Source: Pholis gunnellus (lineage: Eukaryota; Chordata; Actinopteri; Perciformes; Pholidae). From it: a stretch of DNA of 64,000 nucleotides. Positions within the stretch are counted from its first letter, which is position 1. Each line of letters begins with the position of its first letter. The notes under the pieces were generated by a model that searched no databases, was not told the DNA's origin, and saw only the letters and a list, made by a program, of their open reading frames with translations. The position numbers and the translations under genes are program-made. Positions 1-12,569 of this stretch are shown here, piece after piece. Where the stretch lies: contig OU342808.1 in the NCBI GenBank assembly GCA_910591455.2, positions 16,552,121 through 16,616,120 of the forward strand, written 5' to 3'.

Positions 1-514
1 GCGTGGGTTGATCACAAAGCTTTCGGTATGCTTCTCCTTGCTACTTGCTACCATGTTGCTGTCAGTGTTGTTCCCATTATTGCTTGTAACATCAGCGTAG
101 GGGAGGGGGTTTTGGAAGACAGCATAGGGAGCCTTTTTGGCTACTTTACACCTATAGAGAACAACATTGCATGTTAAAACCAAGCTATGGATAACACTTT
201 ATCTCCTGCATTTTTTACTTTAATTGACTAAATCATTGCATATTTATTTAAGTTCGAAGAGGTACACTTTGTATTGCTATTTGGGATCATAATCTGTCAT
301 TTAAAGGAAGACTATTACACTAACACTGTGAAAGTCAAGAATCAGTCACTCACACACAAATCTTTGATGATAGTTGTTATATTGTTTGTCAATGCAGTAG
401 TATTACTGCTAGACTGCTAGTTTACCATTAATCATTTCTTGTTTGTACGACAATTCGTTAGTAACCTGATAAAGAAAGTTGTGGAAACAAAGCAGAGGTT
501 TGAAACGGTGCCTT
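1..514. other. Non-coding, downstream of pla2g3-like gene
   Basis: No coding exon is visible here. On the minus strand an AATAAA polyadenylation signal (TTTATT on the plus strand, 243-248) lies about 270 bp past the favoured stop codon of the pla2g3-like gene. Most of this stretch is therefore probably its 3' untranslated region and flank. The rest is AT-rich sequence without recognised structure. Confidence 0.5.
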
Positions 515-2888
515 TCATAATTTAGTGAGTTTTGGAAGTGTCAGGCATGTTGTTACAAGCAATCTCCTGCTCTGGCTTTCTATATAACCATTCCTGCATT
601 TTCCACTGAATCTATGGTGTGCACTTACTCCTGCGTCTAACAATATGTAAATTAAAACTTTGGGAAACCACATCAGTGTGTCTCTTACATTCCCCACCAG
701 TACATCTCAATGCATCGCCTCTGCTGTTTGAGCCTAAAGCAGGGAACCCGCAGGATGTTGAAGAAGCTGTAGCCCACCATGCCTGAAATGGTATCATTCA
801 CACCGAGAAGGCACTGTCGAAACCTGGGTGGCATAAAAAGAACAAGCGGAGGTCAGGCAACAGTCTAGTCAAAACTAAAACGCACAAGGAGGATAAATAT
901 CCTTGAATGCTGCCTTATTTTGTCTATACCTTTCGGGTAGACCAAACTGTTTATACATAACCTTTTTAGCAAGGAGGTGAATTCTTGAAATGAGTCTCAG
1001 TTACTTGCGAAAGAACACCAAGAGTCAGATGGCAAACATGTTACACATGTACCTGATGTAAAGTGGGAATAATACAGATGTCTCTGCCATGTTTAATGCA
1101 GTGAAAAGGAGGAATGTTATGCCCACCAAACACAAAAGAAGCAAGCAACGTGTTGACTCTTGACATCGAAAGATTTTCCGGAGGGCTGATTACAGTGATA
1201 TATTTATTAATCCTGAATGAATAGTAATATTACATGGCCCCAGGTTCTCAGTGAACAGTTATTGGCATAGTCACAAGAAAAATATGATACAGCATTCCAG
1301 AGAGGATGCCACTTTCATGAGTAAGAAGTGTAAGGTAGGAAATGCAGATGTCCACAACTTCTGCAACACTTATAAATTCAGCCTTTGAGCGGGCCTATCC
1401 TGACTTGACCATGCTTGCCAGAGCATTATGCGGACAGGTCGAGGGGAGATGGCGGTCACTGGTTGCAGCAGTTTCCCTGGAGGCGGTAAATACTTAGCGT
1501 TAGATAACCAGGGGTGTGCATTGTGAGGCTCACCTTTGGTCACAGTCACAGTGTGAGACGCTAAAGACGTTGGGGTTGAAGACTCCATAATTCACTGTGA
1601 AAGCCAGGATGACATGCAGGCAGTGGTCGTGCTCACGGCAGCATCTATCTGCACTCTCAAACATCCCTGTACAGGCAAACAAGATTTGAATTCAATCACA
1701 TATCAAAGGACACTTTACATGGAAGCAAGTCCTCAAGAATTTCTTGCCTAATTCAAAATCAAAAAGCTTCAAAGACAGGTATTTGATAATTGAAAATGTG
1801 CGGGTTGTAAAACCAAGCTCTCTCATATAAAATACCTACTGAAGGACATCTTTCTGATGTAAATGTCAAGCCCACTTTCATTTAAAATCTTTATTCTAAA
1901 TTATGTGCAACATATGTACCCATCAGGTCCAATTAAATAATGTCCCAAAAATGTTGCTGGTTTGTGTCATGCTTTCTATATTGGCATACATATCAATTCA
2001 GTTCAGTTCAACGTAATTAAATTCAGTAAAACATACCAATAGTGATCTTTATCACTCTAAAATATATATGCAAATATGTTTGTGTTTTTAATCTCTTGAG
2101 AAATATTTGCCTCATGCGAATATGGGGACTTCAATGTTGAAGTTCAGTGGTTACTGTATGATAAATGTATAATCAATATTTTACAATAATTTAATCTCCT
2201 ATGGAGATCACTCTACAATGTCAATGAAGTGCTGCTGATCTTAGAGCCAAACAGAATGCCCCTAAAAATCCCCATAGGTCTGTCTTTCACATTCTTTCAG
2301 AGGGCCCATACAATAGCCTATGTAAGTGACCATTCCCCCTTCTGTGCACTCAAAGGAGGAAAAGTAAGCAAAATCATAAAATCTGTGTTCACCATCCTCA
2401 CCTAACTGTTCGTATCCGGCCGCTTTGCTGCCAGTACCACACCACAACGTCCCCGGGAATATCCATGCACGTTTCCTCCGAACTTTCCCCCCTGTCCCAT
2501 CTCTTTTTGTGCGCTTAGTAAACTTTGGCACACTGGAGGAGACGAGCGCGCACGGAGAATCCGGAGACAACAGCTTGCTGATGTTAAACCTCTGGGTGAT
2601 TTCTTGGCCCTGGGTGCCGCTTCTTTCGCAAATACTGCAGTATCTCTCCATGACAGTTGGATTGGTATTTACCTCGCATATTACCGGTTGCGTATCCTCG
2701 GACCACAGGCTGACGTACAAGGAGCGCACACCTTCCGCGTCCTCGCGCAGAAACGTGATGCGCGTTTGTCCGTGTTCTGCAGGACTCGATCTGAGACAGG
2801 AGTGACCTGATTCGATCACATGTTGTGCTTTGGATAAAATGAGCGACGATAAGACGAAAACAACTAGTAGCAAGCACCTGCTTTGCAT
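515..2888 (-). CDS. pla2g3: Secreted group III phospholipase A2 (PLA2G3-like)
   Basis: Four coding exons on the minus strand: 2402-2888, 1534-1666, 689-823 and a last exon favoured at 515-605. Phases match at every join and give 281 residues. Residues 1-21 form a hydrophobic signal peptide. A long pro-region ends in the dibasic site RRKR (137-140), just before AWIFPGTLWCG, the start of the mature enzyme and the calcium loop (WCGTG). Exon 2 carries the active-site block CCREHDHC, with catalytic His175 and Asp176, and then HCDCD. Exon 3 has FRQCLL, NDTISGMVG and YWWG, all typical of group III enzymes, which hydrolyse the sn-2 ester of phospholipids outside the cell. Human PLA2G3 (509 residues) has a long C-terminal domain that is missing here. 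The last exon is uncertain: another acceptor gives a shorter tail. The start is the first ATG before the signal peptide. Confidence 0.85.
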
Positions 2889-5706
2889 CTCAAAGTCAAA
2901 TTGGTGTATAATTAATCCAGCAAACTTTGAAGGGTTAAATGGACGTCTGAATGGACGAATTATTCCACATGAAATGTAGCCTCAGTGTATTTTTCTGCAC
3001 CAGCCGGCTTAAAGGCGTCTGTCTCTATATGATGAAGGCATGCAATTATAAGTCTCCGGTGTAAACGGTTTGAGCTGAGAGGTCCTCTTATTGGTCTTCC
3101 ACGATGGAGGCTCGTCATAAATATGACACGCCTCCGTATTGCGGTGTTTGAGAGTGCGTGTGTGGCGTGACTCCGACCGGCATTTTATAAAGGCATATTG
3201 GCAGATTTGCAAAGTTATAGATTCCAAGTTTAAACTAATCAATACAGTTTTCTGAGTGACGCATATAAGATTTTTTTTGCATTTTATCAACCTGTACACA
3301 ATGTGACTACTATGTGTGTAAATCGGGAAACTCCTGTACACTAGACATCAGTCTCCACCTAGATTTAGGACAAAAGCTGCAGAACTGTCTTTACCTGTTT
3401 CCAACTGAAAAGTAGGACCGACCGTTAAGGTGTGGCTTAATAAAGAATAATTCTGACTGAATATAGGCTATTGTTTGATGGCTACATGTGATTTATTAAA
3501 TGTTATGCACAATAGGCTGGCATTGACATTCAAATATCAAGCAAGCAAACATCAGGACATATTCTATATATCCTATTACTTTTTTCTATTGCAATCCTTA
3601 TTTAATCACAAAAATCTGACCTAGTTGTAAAGGTCATTATAATATACTGTATGTAGCTCCACTTTCATGTTCTGTGATGGTCATCACTCATTGTCATAAA
3701 ATCATACCTTAACTCTGATAGGTCCTTATGCAAAGGAGGCTTATCACTTTTCATTCGATTTTATTGATCTGTGTAAACTTTCTGCAAAATCTTTACATGC
3801 AAAGTTATTTGCAAACATACATATTTCCCAGTGCATGCACTATCTATGTACAAATACAGAGATAAACCAAGAAACATTCCACTGAACTGGCAGAATCAAG
3901 TAGAAGACAGCTATGGGTGAAGCTCAAAGAAAAGCCTGTTAAAAAATAAAACTCTTGGTTATTTTCTATGTTGATCATCATCTGGTGATCACTGTAGTGT
4001 AAGTAGCACAACATAGGACAGTGTGTGATGCTACTGATGGGTGTTTGAATCACGGCCACATGAGTGGCTGTGCAAAGAAAACAAGACACTGGAGAGATTG
4101 GAATGCTTCTGTACAGAAAGTCTCATTTAACGGATGACACTTAATTCAATATCTGCTACTGATAGAGTCGGATAAAGTCTTGTGATGATGTGCTCAGGTG
4201 ATTATCAGTCTATGCTGGGGATGCTATCAGACCAGTTTATTCAGATTACACCATAGTTACCATGCAGAATATGGCCTCTTGTATATAGAATATTAACAGG
4301 AATGTTATGGGGATTAAGTGTAAACATTGATGGAAATACAATAGCATTCATTTCTTACAAAGTATATATATCTTGAACCACAAGACCTTTCATGCATAGG
4401 TTTTTTTTGTTTTCGTCTTTATTATGTATATTTTGACATTGGAATAACTTGCAAACAGCTGTATAAATTGAGGTCATTCCATTTTGTAAGGTGTGCTTTC
4501 CTTGGTTTGCTGTGATTAGTGAACAAACTCACACTAAAGCCTTTAATGATTGGGTGTGGCAGAGGGTAAACGGGCCCTGCTGTGTGCGTTGGGGTAAAAG
4601 CGGACTGCCCAGGCACGCCAGAGTCAGGATCACAGTGCATGCAGGTAAAGCTGCACATATGACATAACCTGTTCCATCTTCTCTCCTTGTTTAGTGGAGC
4701 AGCCAAATTTGACCATGTGCATTCAGTGTAAACACTACTGTAGAAAACCTCTGAGGTGTCAGAGTGAACCACGAGCTTCAGAAAAGTTGAGGAAGCAGGA
4801 GGAAAATCCTTGTTCCTGCCAATTCTCACCATAACAAATAAACAAACAAAAAAACTTTTCTCTAATCACACAGTTAATACTTCTCACAAATCATAATTCA
4901 CAGTTTGAATAACTATACATAAAAATCCTAATGTTTAACTAGATGTGCCATATGTTTAAATCACAAATCAACAGCAGCTGAAAGATCCATCCAGCTCATG
5001 GTCCACTGACATATGAATCATCTGTATATATTAGATGTCTATCCTAACCTGAGCAATGTATCCGTATGTAAACATTTCTTCATGGAAATATACAATATGT
5101 TCAGGACAGTGGGCACAGTTGAAATCTTTGATGGTGCAGCTGCGTGTTTTGTTTTGTCTGTGGCTTGGCATGCGTATACAGTTCAAGTGTTGCACTACAG
5201 CATGATGTTATCCCACAAGAAATCTGAAAAAAATTATTCCCTGACAGGCCAATGAATTTATGAGCCCAATCGAGGCTTTTACAACTTGATTGATTATTTT
5301 TTTTATCTCAGATGCCCTAACATATTGCTTTTCTAGTTCTGTGCCAGTGCAATACATTTTCTTTTGCAATGTGTCAAGTTCAGCACAATATATAACATCA
5401 CTGACAGGCATCATGGTCCTTGTGCAGCTGTTTGTTCACATATGTCTTAATTAAATTAGTGAAATCTCTAATTCATGTATGCCTTGATTTGTCCCTTGAT
5501 TTGTCACAGAGGCAGATTAAGTATCAGCACAGGCAGACAAATTGTTAATAAGAAGACTGGAAAGAAGACGGTACTACATCAGGGGAAGGGAGGTGAGTAA
5601 GCCTGTGGGATGGCCAGGTAGTGAAAGAGTTGATAACACAATAAAGGTGCATTGAGAGATGAATGCAAACCAAGTTGGGAGGTTTTAGCTCATGCTGTAT
5701 GTGTGT

Positions 5707-5737
<31 letters not shown>

Positions 5738-5755
5738 GGGGGGGGGGGCAAATGG
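2889..5755. other. pla2g3 upstream region and rph3a 3' UTR
   Basis: No coding exon was found. On the minus strand, TATAAAA (plus 3183-3189) lies about 295 bp upstream of the pla2g3 start codon and could be its TATA box; this is weak evidence. The right part is the probable 3' untranslated region of rph3a, whose minus-strand AATAAA (plus 4418-4423) lies about 1.3 kb after the stop codon. The part nearest that stop holds a GT microsatellite and a 28-base G run. Confidence 0.45.
5699..5748. repeat. (GT)n plus 28-G homopolymer in rph3a 3' UTR
   Basis: A GT dinucleotide tract (about 5699-5720) runs into 28 consecutive G (5721-5748). In the rph3a transcript, read on the other strand, this is a C28 run followed by CA repeats, starting seven bases after the stop codon. 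Such long homopolymers are length-unstable and often mis-assembled, so the exact count is doubtful. Confidence 0.95.
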
Positions 5756-8700
5756 TTAATCACTAGTTACGGGAGTCTCATTATACAAGGTGTGCCAGCG
5801 CTCAATCCTCTTGTCCTTGTTCTTCAGACACTCATACCAGTGCTTCAGCCTCTCTCCTTTGGCAGTAATACCCAGCTGACACCCACCTGTCAGACAGGAA
5901 GTGAGGAGTGAAAGGCAGGCGTTGGTGAGCAAGTGGCAGTTGTACTTTTAATTCATCAAAGCAATTATGATAAAATATTTACCAATGTAGTCATTGGACT
6001 TCCCAATATCGTAATCCCAAACAGAGATATCTAAACTCTTCTTGGCCAGGTCACTGTGTTTAATCTCATAGCCGAATTCCTGAAATGTGATTAAAACATT
6101 AATTCTTTTTTTTTTCAAGCCACTTATCAACATTGCTCATACTTGAGTTGCCAAGAATATCAACCCAAATGATTTGATAATATTTTGGGAATATGTTCAT
6201 TTTTGTTATTTGCAGCCCTTCACCTTGAACTCTCTTACAAACCTCATTAAACTCTGGGTTTAAAGTCCTCTTCTTGATTTGTGTTTTGCACTTGGCCTTC
6301 TTCCCCATGTCAGGTTTCAGACATCTGAAAATGTAAAATCATTTATTTATTCCATTTCTAGAGTCATACATTTGAAATCTAAATGTGTGTCTAATCCTGC
6401 TCTACCTACATTTTGACATATGGGTCAGAGTAGCCATTAGCATCCATGGCAGCCAGGTGAACACAGCGTACAACACCCACGAGGAGACGATTCTGCTGGG
6501 TGCTGTACATGAGGGAGATCAGAATCCGGCCACGCTCCTCTACCTCTCCGCCATCTTTCCCTGCCTAAGACAGAGGAAAGAAAATAGTTCAGTAGGATGC
6601 ATGATGAGGCTTTGCAAAAATTCTCTGGAGGAATCTGTCATGTTCAGGCATGCTTGGAAATAAAAGCATTGCCTCATCTTCGTAGAGAGCGATGCCTCTG
6701 GCTCCCCCGGCTGTTGCAGTTCTCTTTGTCTGCGAGGGTGGAACGAGATTACGCCAGGTCAATGAGAGATTCCGACAAGAAGAACAAAGCATTGTTTGAA
6801 TGCAATTGAGTTTCACTCACAGGGACGACTCTCTCCAGACACACGTTGAAGTTTTTCTTCTGGTTCAACTTCAGTTTCTTCAGCGCCACTCGGGTTTCCC
6901 CAATAAACTCATTATGCCCGAACTTGTCTTCATCACAGACAGACAGCCTGAAATCAAAATAGAATATAAATCATACAGGCCTCTCAAACCTTTAAAAGAG
7001 TCAACTAAGGGCACATTATGTTTAAAACAGGGTAATTGAAGACCGGTTGTGGTGTAGTGTTCACCTGAGGGTCTTACGCTGCATGTCGTCATCTGTGAGG
7101 CCATGGTAGGTGAGTGTCTCATTCCAGGCAGGGTTACGGGTGTTTCTCAAGGTCTTTGTGCGCAGCTTGTTAGACTGTTAAATGCAGGTTAGATAAAGAC
7201 AAGGTAATGGAAATATCTCGAAGCATGTTAGCGCAACGCAAGATCTCACACATCTGTCGTTTGTGCTGTTTAATCACAGGAAGAATCTACTTGGTGCTGC
7301 TTCCTGTCAAAAGTTGTTTTTGCAACTCAGACTTGCCTCATTCTCCAATACAGCACCGTATAATTACACGATAAAAACGATATACATTCACTACATCTTT
7401 TACTTTATTTACAATGTCTCCATATCTGTTTCTAGATATCATTCGACATGCCGATTTTATGTTGTTGTCAATTTAGACCACAAGGTGTCAGGCTTAAGCT
7501 AGCAGAAAGGGCTGTCATCTAACCTCGGGGGTCTCAAATCACCACCCTTCATTTATTTTGCTTTGCAGGACATTTAAGGTAATAAATCATTAATAGGAAG
7601 CAAAAGCCTAGTGTAGGAAAGGTGCGTCTTTTACCTTACTAGCCCCAGGTAGCAGATGAAGTTTGACATACGGATCTGCCAGTCCATTTGAGTCCATGGG
7701 CTTCAGTCCCTGTGGAGAAATGGAGTGCCATGTCCATCACATCATCATGAACAGTAGAGGGCAATTAGGCTAAAGTGCCATTCAGGAGCCTTTTAACAAA
7801 AACCACTTGATTGTAATTGTCCTTTTGTGTGAGAGAATGAGGAGAATAGTGGTACCTTTCCCTTGAGAATGCTACAGTGGAGGCTGTTGCTTTCCTGTTC
7901 ATAGAGCAGACTGAACTCTAGAGAGCCCAGGGTTGCTGAAAGAGACCCAGAGCAGTCGTTACATTAGACTACAGAGACGCTGCAAGTGTGCGCTTGAATC
8001 ATTAAGTGTATAAATACAGGGAAATATTCTCTTGAAATTAAACAACACTCAACTTGAGACTAGAAGTGAGACCAAGTACCAGCCCAGAACGGACAGAAAA
8101 TAAGCAAACAGCACAGAAATCTCATTACAACGCAGGGGCATATAATATAAAATGAATCAAATAAACATCTAATCTCAAAAGGAAGACATTCCGAAAAATA
8201 AGGTTCTGGGTAAGAAAAAAAAGACTAAAATGCTTCCCACACAGATTTTCTTTGGAGGAGTTTCATGGCCTCGCATAGCTGTTGGGGACAAAATGATCAA
8301 ATGTCATTTGTTAATTTCTCTTTCATAACTGTTAACTTTTCTGGGCTGAGATTCACCCTCAACTTGGTGCTCCAAGAACACAAAATGTACTTACAAAACT
8401 AAAGTCTACAACCATAAAAAATAAGCAGAATTAGCTCATCCCCCTTTATCTAATGATCAAATACATGTATAGATTTGATTGGTTATACATCAAAGCACAC
8501 AATCCATCAGACCTCAAAGTCTGATGATCAGACTTATTACATTCAATTAGTGTAAGTTATACACAGCTGAGCAGAGTGACTGAAACTAGTCAGCACCACG
8601 GGACCAAACTGTTCTCACCGTCACATCTCTATAGAGAACAGACACATGAAACCATTTTCACTCCCTACACAAGGGATTGAATTAAACACAAGGGGAATCT

Positions 8701-11700
8701 ATATCCTGTTAGCCGTTGTATCCCAAACCAATTGCACATCTCCACATTCCCGGACCTCAATAAAATAAATTAACACGCAATCCCCCAGAGAGAGAATAAA
8801 GGCCGTCTGACGCTGCAGGCGCGGAACACGAATGGCATGGCACCATTCTTATCATTAAAGTGGGGTATGGGATATATGAAAAAAAAACGGTACAATTACA
8901 TAGCTTATGTGTCACTATTGATTTAGTGGTTCACGTCTTCCTCTGCTTTAGTTCCTTGGATATTGATCATCACGCTTCGAAAACACATGATGCTTATCAT
9001 TTGTCATTTTATACCCATGCTCAGTAGACACGGCCAGAATGATACATCCTGTATGCAAAGACTATTGGCCAATTCATAGATATGAATTATTACCAACTCA
9101 AATCAAGAATCAACACGGTATCCCCTTATGGGAACAGCAATGCAATCTACACTGTCATCGACACCCAATACTGCATGAAAAACACCCGTACCTTAAATTA
9201 ATAGAAATAAATCACTCATCACTCTAGAGTGAGCATGGGGAGTACTCACTGGCTTCATCCGAGTCACAGTCGTTGGCCTCCTCCTCCTCCTCAGCTGGGG
9301 GAGGTTGCTGTCGGGCAGGAGGAGCACCGTAGGCAGCGGGCTGCCTCCTGTCCTCTCTCACTGCAGGAGGCGCTCTCTGCTCTGGAGGAACTGCACCAGA
9401 GGAGTAAGCCCCTCCATCTCCTGCCACTGGACCTAAAAACACATTAAATCATCTGTGACGGCAAAGAAATAACACCACTAGGGATGCAATATTTGATTAA
9501 TGCCTGGGACTCTTTATAAGGACGTGAAGAAACGATTGTGTCCTAGCTGTCTCTCACCCTGCTGGGCCATGGTGGCTGATCCAGCAGGCTGTGGTCTGGA
9601 GCTCTGGACGGGAACCATCTTCTTTATCACCACTGGGCTGCCCTGCCCCGCCTCTTCAGGGCCAGCACCGCCCGTGGCCATGCGCACCATTGGTGGTTTA
9701 GGGGCCACAGGTGGGTAACCAGCACGGCCCTGTGGCTCTGGTGCTAAAAGTAAGAATGAATAGCAAAATACAGTAAACCCACAGACACACACCATACATG
9801 GGGGAGACGTGCTTAATCACTCCAAGTCAGGCTCCTGCTGCAGTGGAATCTGTAATACTCCCCAGTCTCTCTGGATACTTTTGATGTTGGAGCTTTTTCG
9901 TTGCAAAGGCATTGACCTACATACAGTACACTACAACAAGCTGTGGCAGCCGACTACTGTACACGCAGAAGCTATACAGTAGTCTGCTCGTCTTTTCTTA
10001 TGGGGGAATCACATTGCTCAGGTAATCACACTGAAAGTGTGAAATGATGTGACCCATCATGCCAGCACCACCTGAAGCCTCATCCCATGTCACAGCATGC
10101 ACCTTCCGACAGCGTAATTGAGCTCTCCATCCCCCTCCTCGGCAACAGTGGGCGGTACTGCCAAATTGGGGAAGCAGATAAAAGGTTTGAAAAGAGCAAT
10201 GAGAGGCGGGTTGCGAGAAGACTTGTGCGCAGATGCTGATCTAATGAGACTGAAGAGGTGGCAAAAATGCTAGTTGCTAGCTTTAGGAGTGGAATACAAA
10301 CTTAACTGCATGATGGGTCTTCCCAAATGTTAACACAAACAGCTTAAATGGCTTATAGCCAATGTTAGGTACACTTGTTGGATAAAGGGTGAAAAAAGCG
10401 TAACTGCAGGAATGGGTCCTAAATCTCGGAAATGAGTTAGCTTTTTTGCTCTTCCGACTCCCTCGTCTTGAGGTCTATGGGTTCTTTGTTAGATGCCTAA
10501 AGTGAGATAGAACCTTTTGTTCTACGATATATAATACGTTGAAGCTTTTACGTTTAAAAAAGGTGATCGCTAACAAGTGGCTCAATGAAACATCGTCACG
10601 CAGACTAGTCCACCTTCACAGCCTTGTTGTGTACCTGCGCTCATGAAACTGTGGTGTAGTTAGTTTATAGTTAGTTTATAATGTTTTGTTAATCTATCTT
10701 GCTGAACAAAACATATCATAAACATGTGTTAGGCACAGCATTTCTGCAATTAATCAATGAATCTAAGTCCAATGGAAAAATCCCGTTGGGTTTTGTTGAG
10801 GGTACCAATGTGATGCTAACTTCGAGGGTTGTCCAACCAAAATAATGTCATCCCTGCAGCACTCTATACAATATGCCATTCTACTGTCAGTGGCACACCA
10901 CAGACATTGACAGCATGTCTCCCAGCAACACAGGCCACCAGAAGTCAGTCTGCCATGGGAAACGCCCACCCAGATGCTTGAAGTGTTCATGTCCAAAGAT
11001 GGGTTTTAACCCCTTTTAAAAATATCCTATGGCGTAAAATGGAAACAATAGCTGTAGTGGTTACTTTTTTGACATACTCAAAAACGTGAAAGCCTTCAGA
11101 TTTGAGTTTGACTAAAAAACAGTCAACAGGCAGCACTGTTCTCTCACAAGCAGCTTGAATAGAGTGGCAGATCCTTTTTTAAAGATTTCTAGATATTGAA
11201 AACTTAAAAACCTGAAACTTGCTGCACAAAGGCAGGAGAACGACTCGGACTGATGGTTATAAGGATCTGCATGTTCCCTAATGTCAATTGAAAAAGACTG
11301 CAGGCTAAAGCTGAAGGGGCAGATCTACCTGGTGGTTGGGGTTGGGTTACTGCCTTCCTGGCCCCAGAGGCTTTGGGCTCCTTAGGCTCTGCCGCCTCCT
11401 GGGCTCCTGTCTCCTTTCCTTTAGATAATGGCATGGGCGATGGCAAGAAATGTTTGGGAAAACCTTTGAAGAACCAGGCACCAGACCTCTTCCACACCTG
11501 AGAAATAAATAAATGCATGTGTGCTACAGACTTTCCAACAGACAGATGAATTATGTTATGTGTTCACTGGTGTGAAACACTCACCTCTCGCTGTTCTCTG
11601 CAGATCTTGCATAGCCACACAGCACGTGGCCGACTGCCACACTGTGTACCACACTTGGTACACATGTTCTACACGACAGGAGAACATAAAGATTTCCAGC

Positions 11701-12569
11701 TGCTCGCCATTTACAATGCTTTTACAAATAGTCGGCACATAGACCATGACCTATTGTGTTTCCTCAAGGTTCGTATGATATGCAGCAGGGAAATAGTTGT
11801 TTTTTGCTTGTAATAATTGGTTTACTCATTACCTACCTTTTTGCAGTCCTCACACACCACTGAGCTGACCCCAGGTGACCCAAACTGCTCCCCACACAGC
11901 AAACAGCGGGACTGCCCATCCCCACACACAGTCTTCTTCATGTCGTCCAGGCGATTTATCAAGCGCCTGCAACACCAAAGGGTAAAAGTACTTAAAATGT
12001 CACCGTTAATCATCCCAGGTATAAATGTATGCATGTCCTCAGCCTCAACAGGCGATTTTTATTTTTATACACGCACTTCGGAGAAACCGCTGCATGCTTT
12101 GCAATCTCTCACCCAATTCTCTCCTGCTCCATGGCCTCCATTTTCTCAGCACGGGCAATCACACTGTTTATGATCTCTTTCTCTTCATCTGTCAGGTCTG
12201 GAGCAGGACCAGGGCCTGGCTGCATGGTCCAGTTCTCCCTGTCAGACAAACATATTCTTCAGTTGAGGTTACGCAGCATCAACATATCACACTGCTTTCG
12301 GAACAGTAACATATCAGATGTACATGATGCAGATAGGGGAGGTGGAGTAGGAGTTTGTCTACTTACTGTTCTTTATCACTGTGTCGAAAATCGCACATCA
12401 GAGGAATGCAGGTGAAACAAAGGAGAGTACAGTGTGGGTTGGTAGACTCATAGGGAAGGTTGACAATACGAAAATGTTCTGACTATCATGCTTACCTAGC
12501 GTGCATGGTCCTCTGCCTGTCGTTGGACTGCCAGCGATCCGAGCTGCTGCTCATCACTGTGTCCGTCAT
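5756..12569 (-). CDS. rph3a: Rabphilin-3A, Rab3/Rab27 effector with tandem C2 domains
   Basis: Seventeen coding exons, in transcript order: 12496-12569, 12367-12378, 12113-12238, 11837-11966, 11585-11668, 11329-11497, 9558-9743, 9250-9432, 7856-7935, 7635-7709, 7065-7174, 6821-6947, 6673-6729, 6410-6564, 6243-6324, 5983-6079, 5756-5886. Phases agree throughout and give 625 residues (human 694; the Pro-rich linker is shorter here). It begins MTDTV, as in mammals. Residues about 45-165 form the Rab-binding domain with a zinc finger (CLLCGEQFG, CEDCKK, CTKCG, WLCKIC). A Pro/Gly-rich linker follows, then a Glu run and DSDEATTLG. C2A (about 326-452) has acidic loops DSNGLADPY and CDEDKFG; C2B (about 485-610) has DANGYSDPY and VWDYDIGKS, so calcium ligands look intact. 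Rabphilin acts on synaptic and secretory vesicles. Unusual points are a 12-nt second coding exon and a GC-AG intron (6565-6672). Confidence 0.95.
9444..9557. other. rph3a intron between linker exons
   Basis: Short intron with a GT donor next to 9558 and an AG acceptor next to 9432. The flanking phase-1 joins produce QQG-PVAG in the Pro/Gly-rich linker. No separate feature was seen. Confidence 0.6.

Noticed and set aside
2425..2805. 126-codon plus-strand open frame
   Set aside because: It is the exact antisense of pla2g3 exon 1, which has a signal peptide, pro-region and catalytic fold on the other strand. No protein features of its own.
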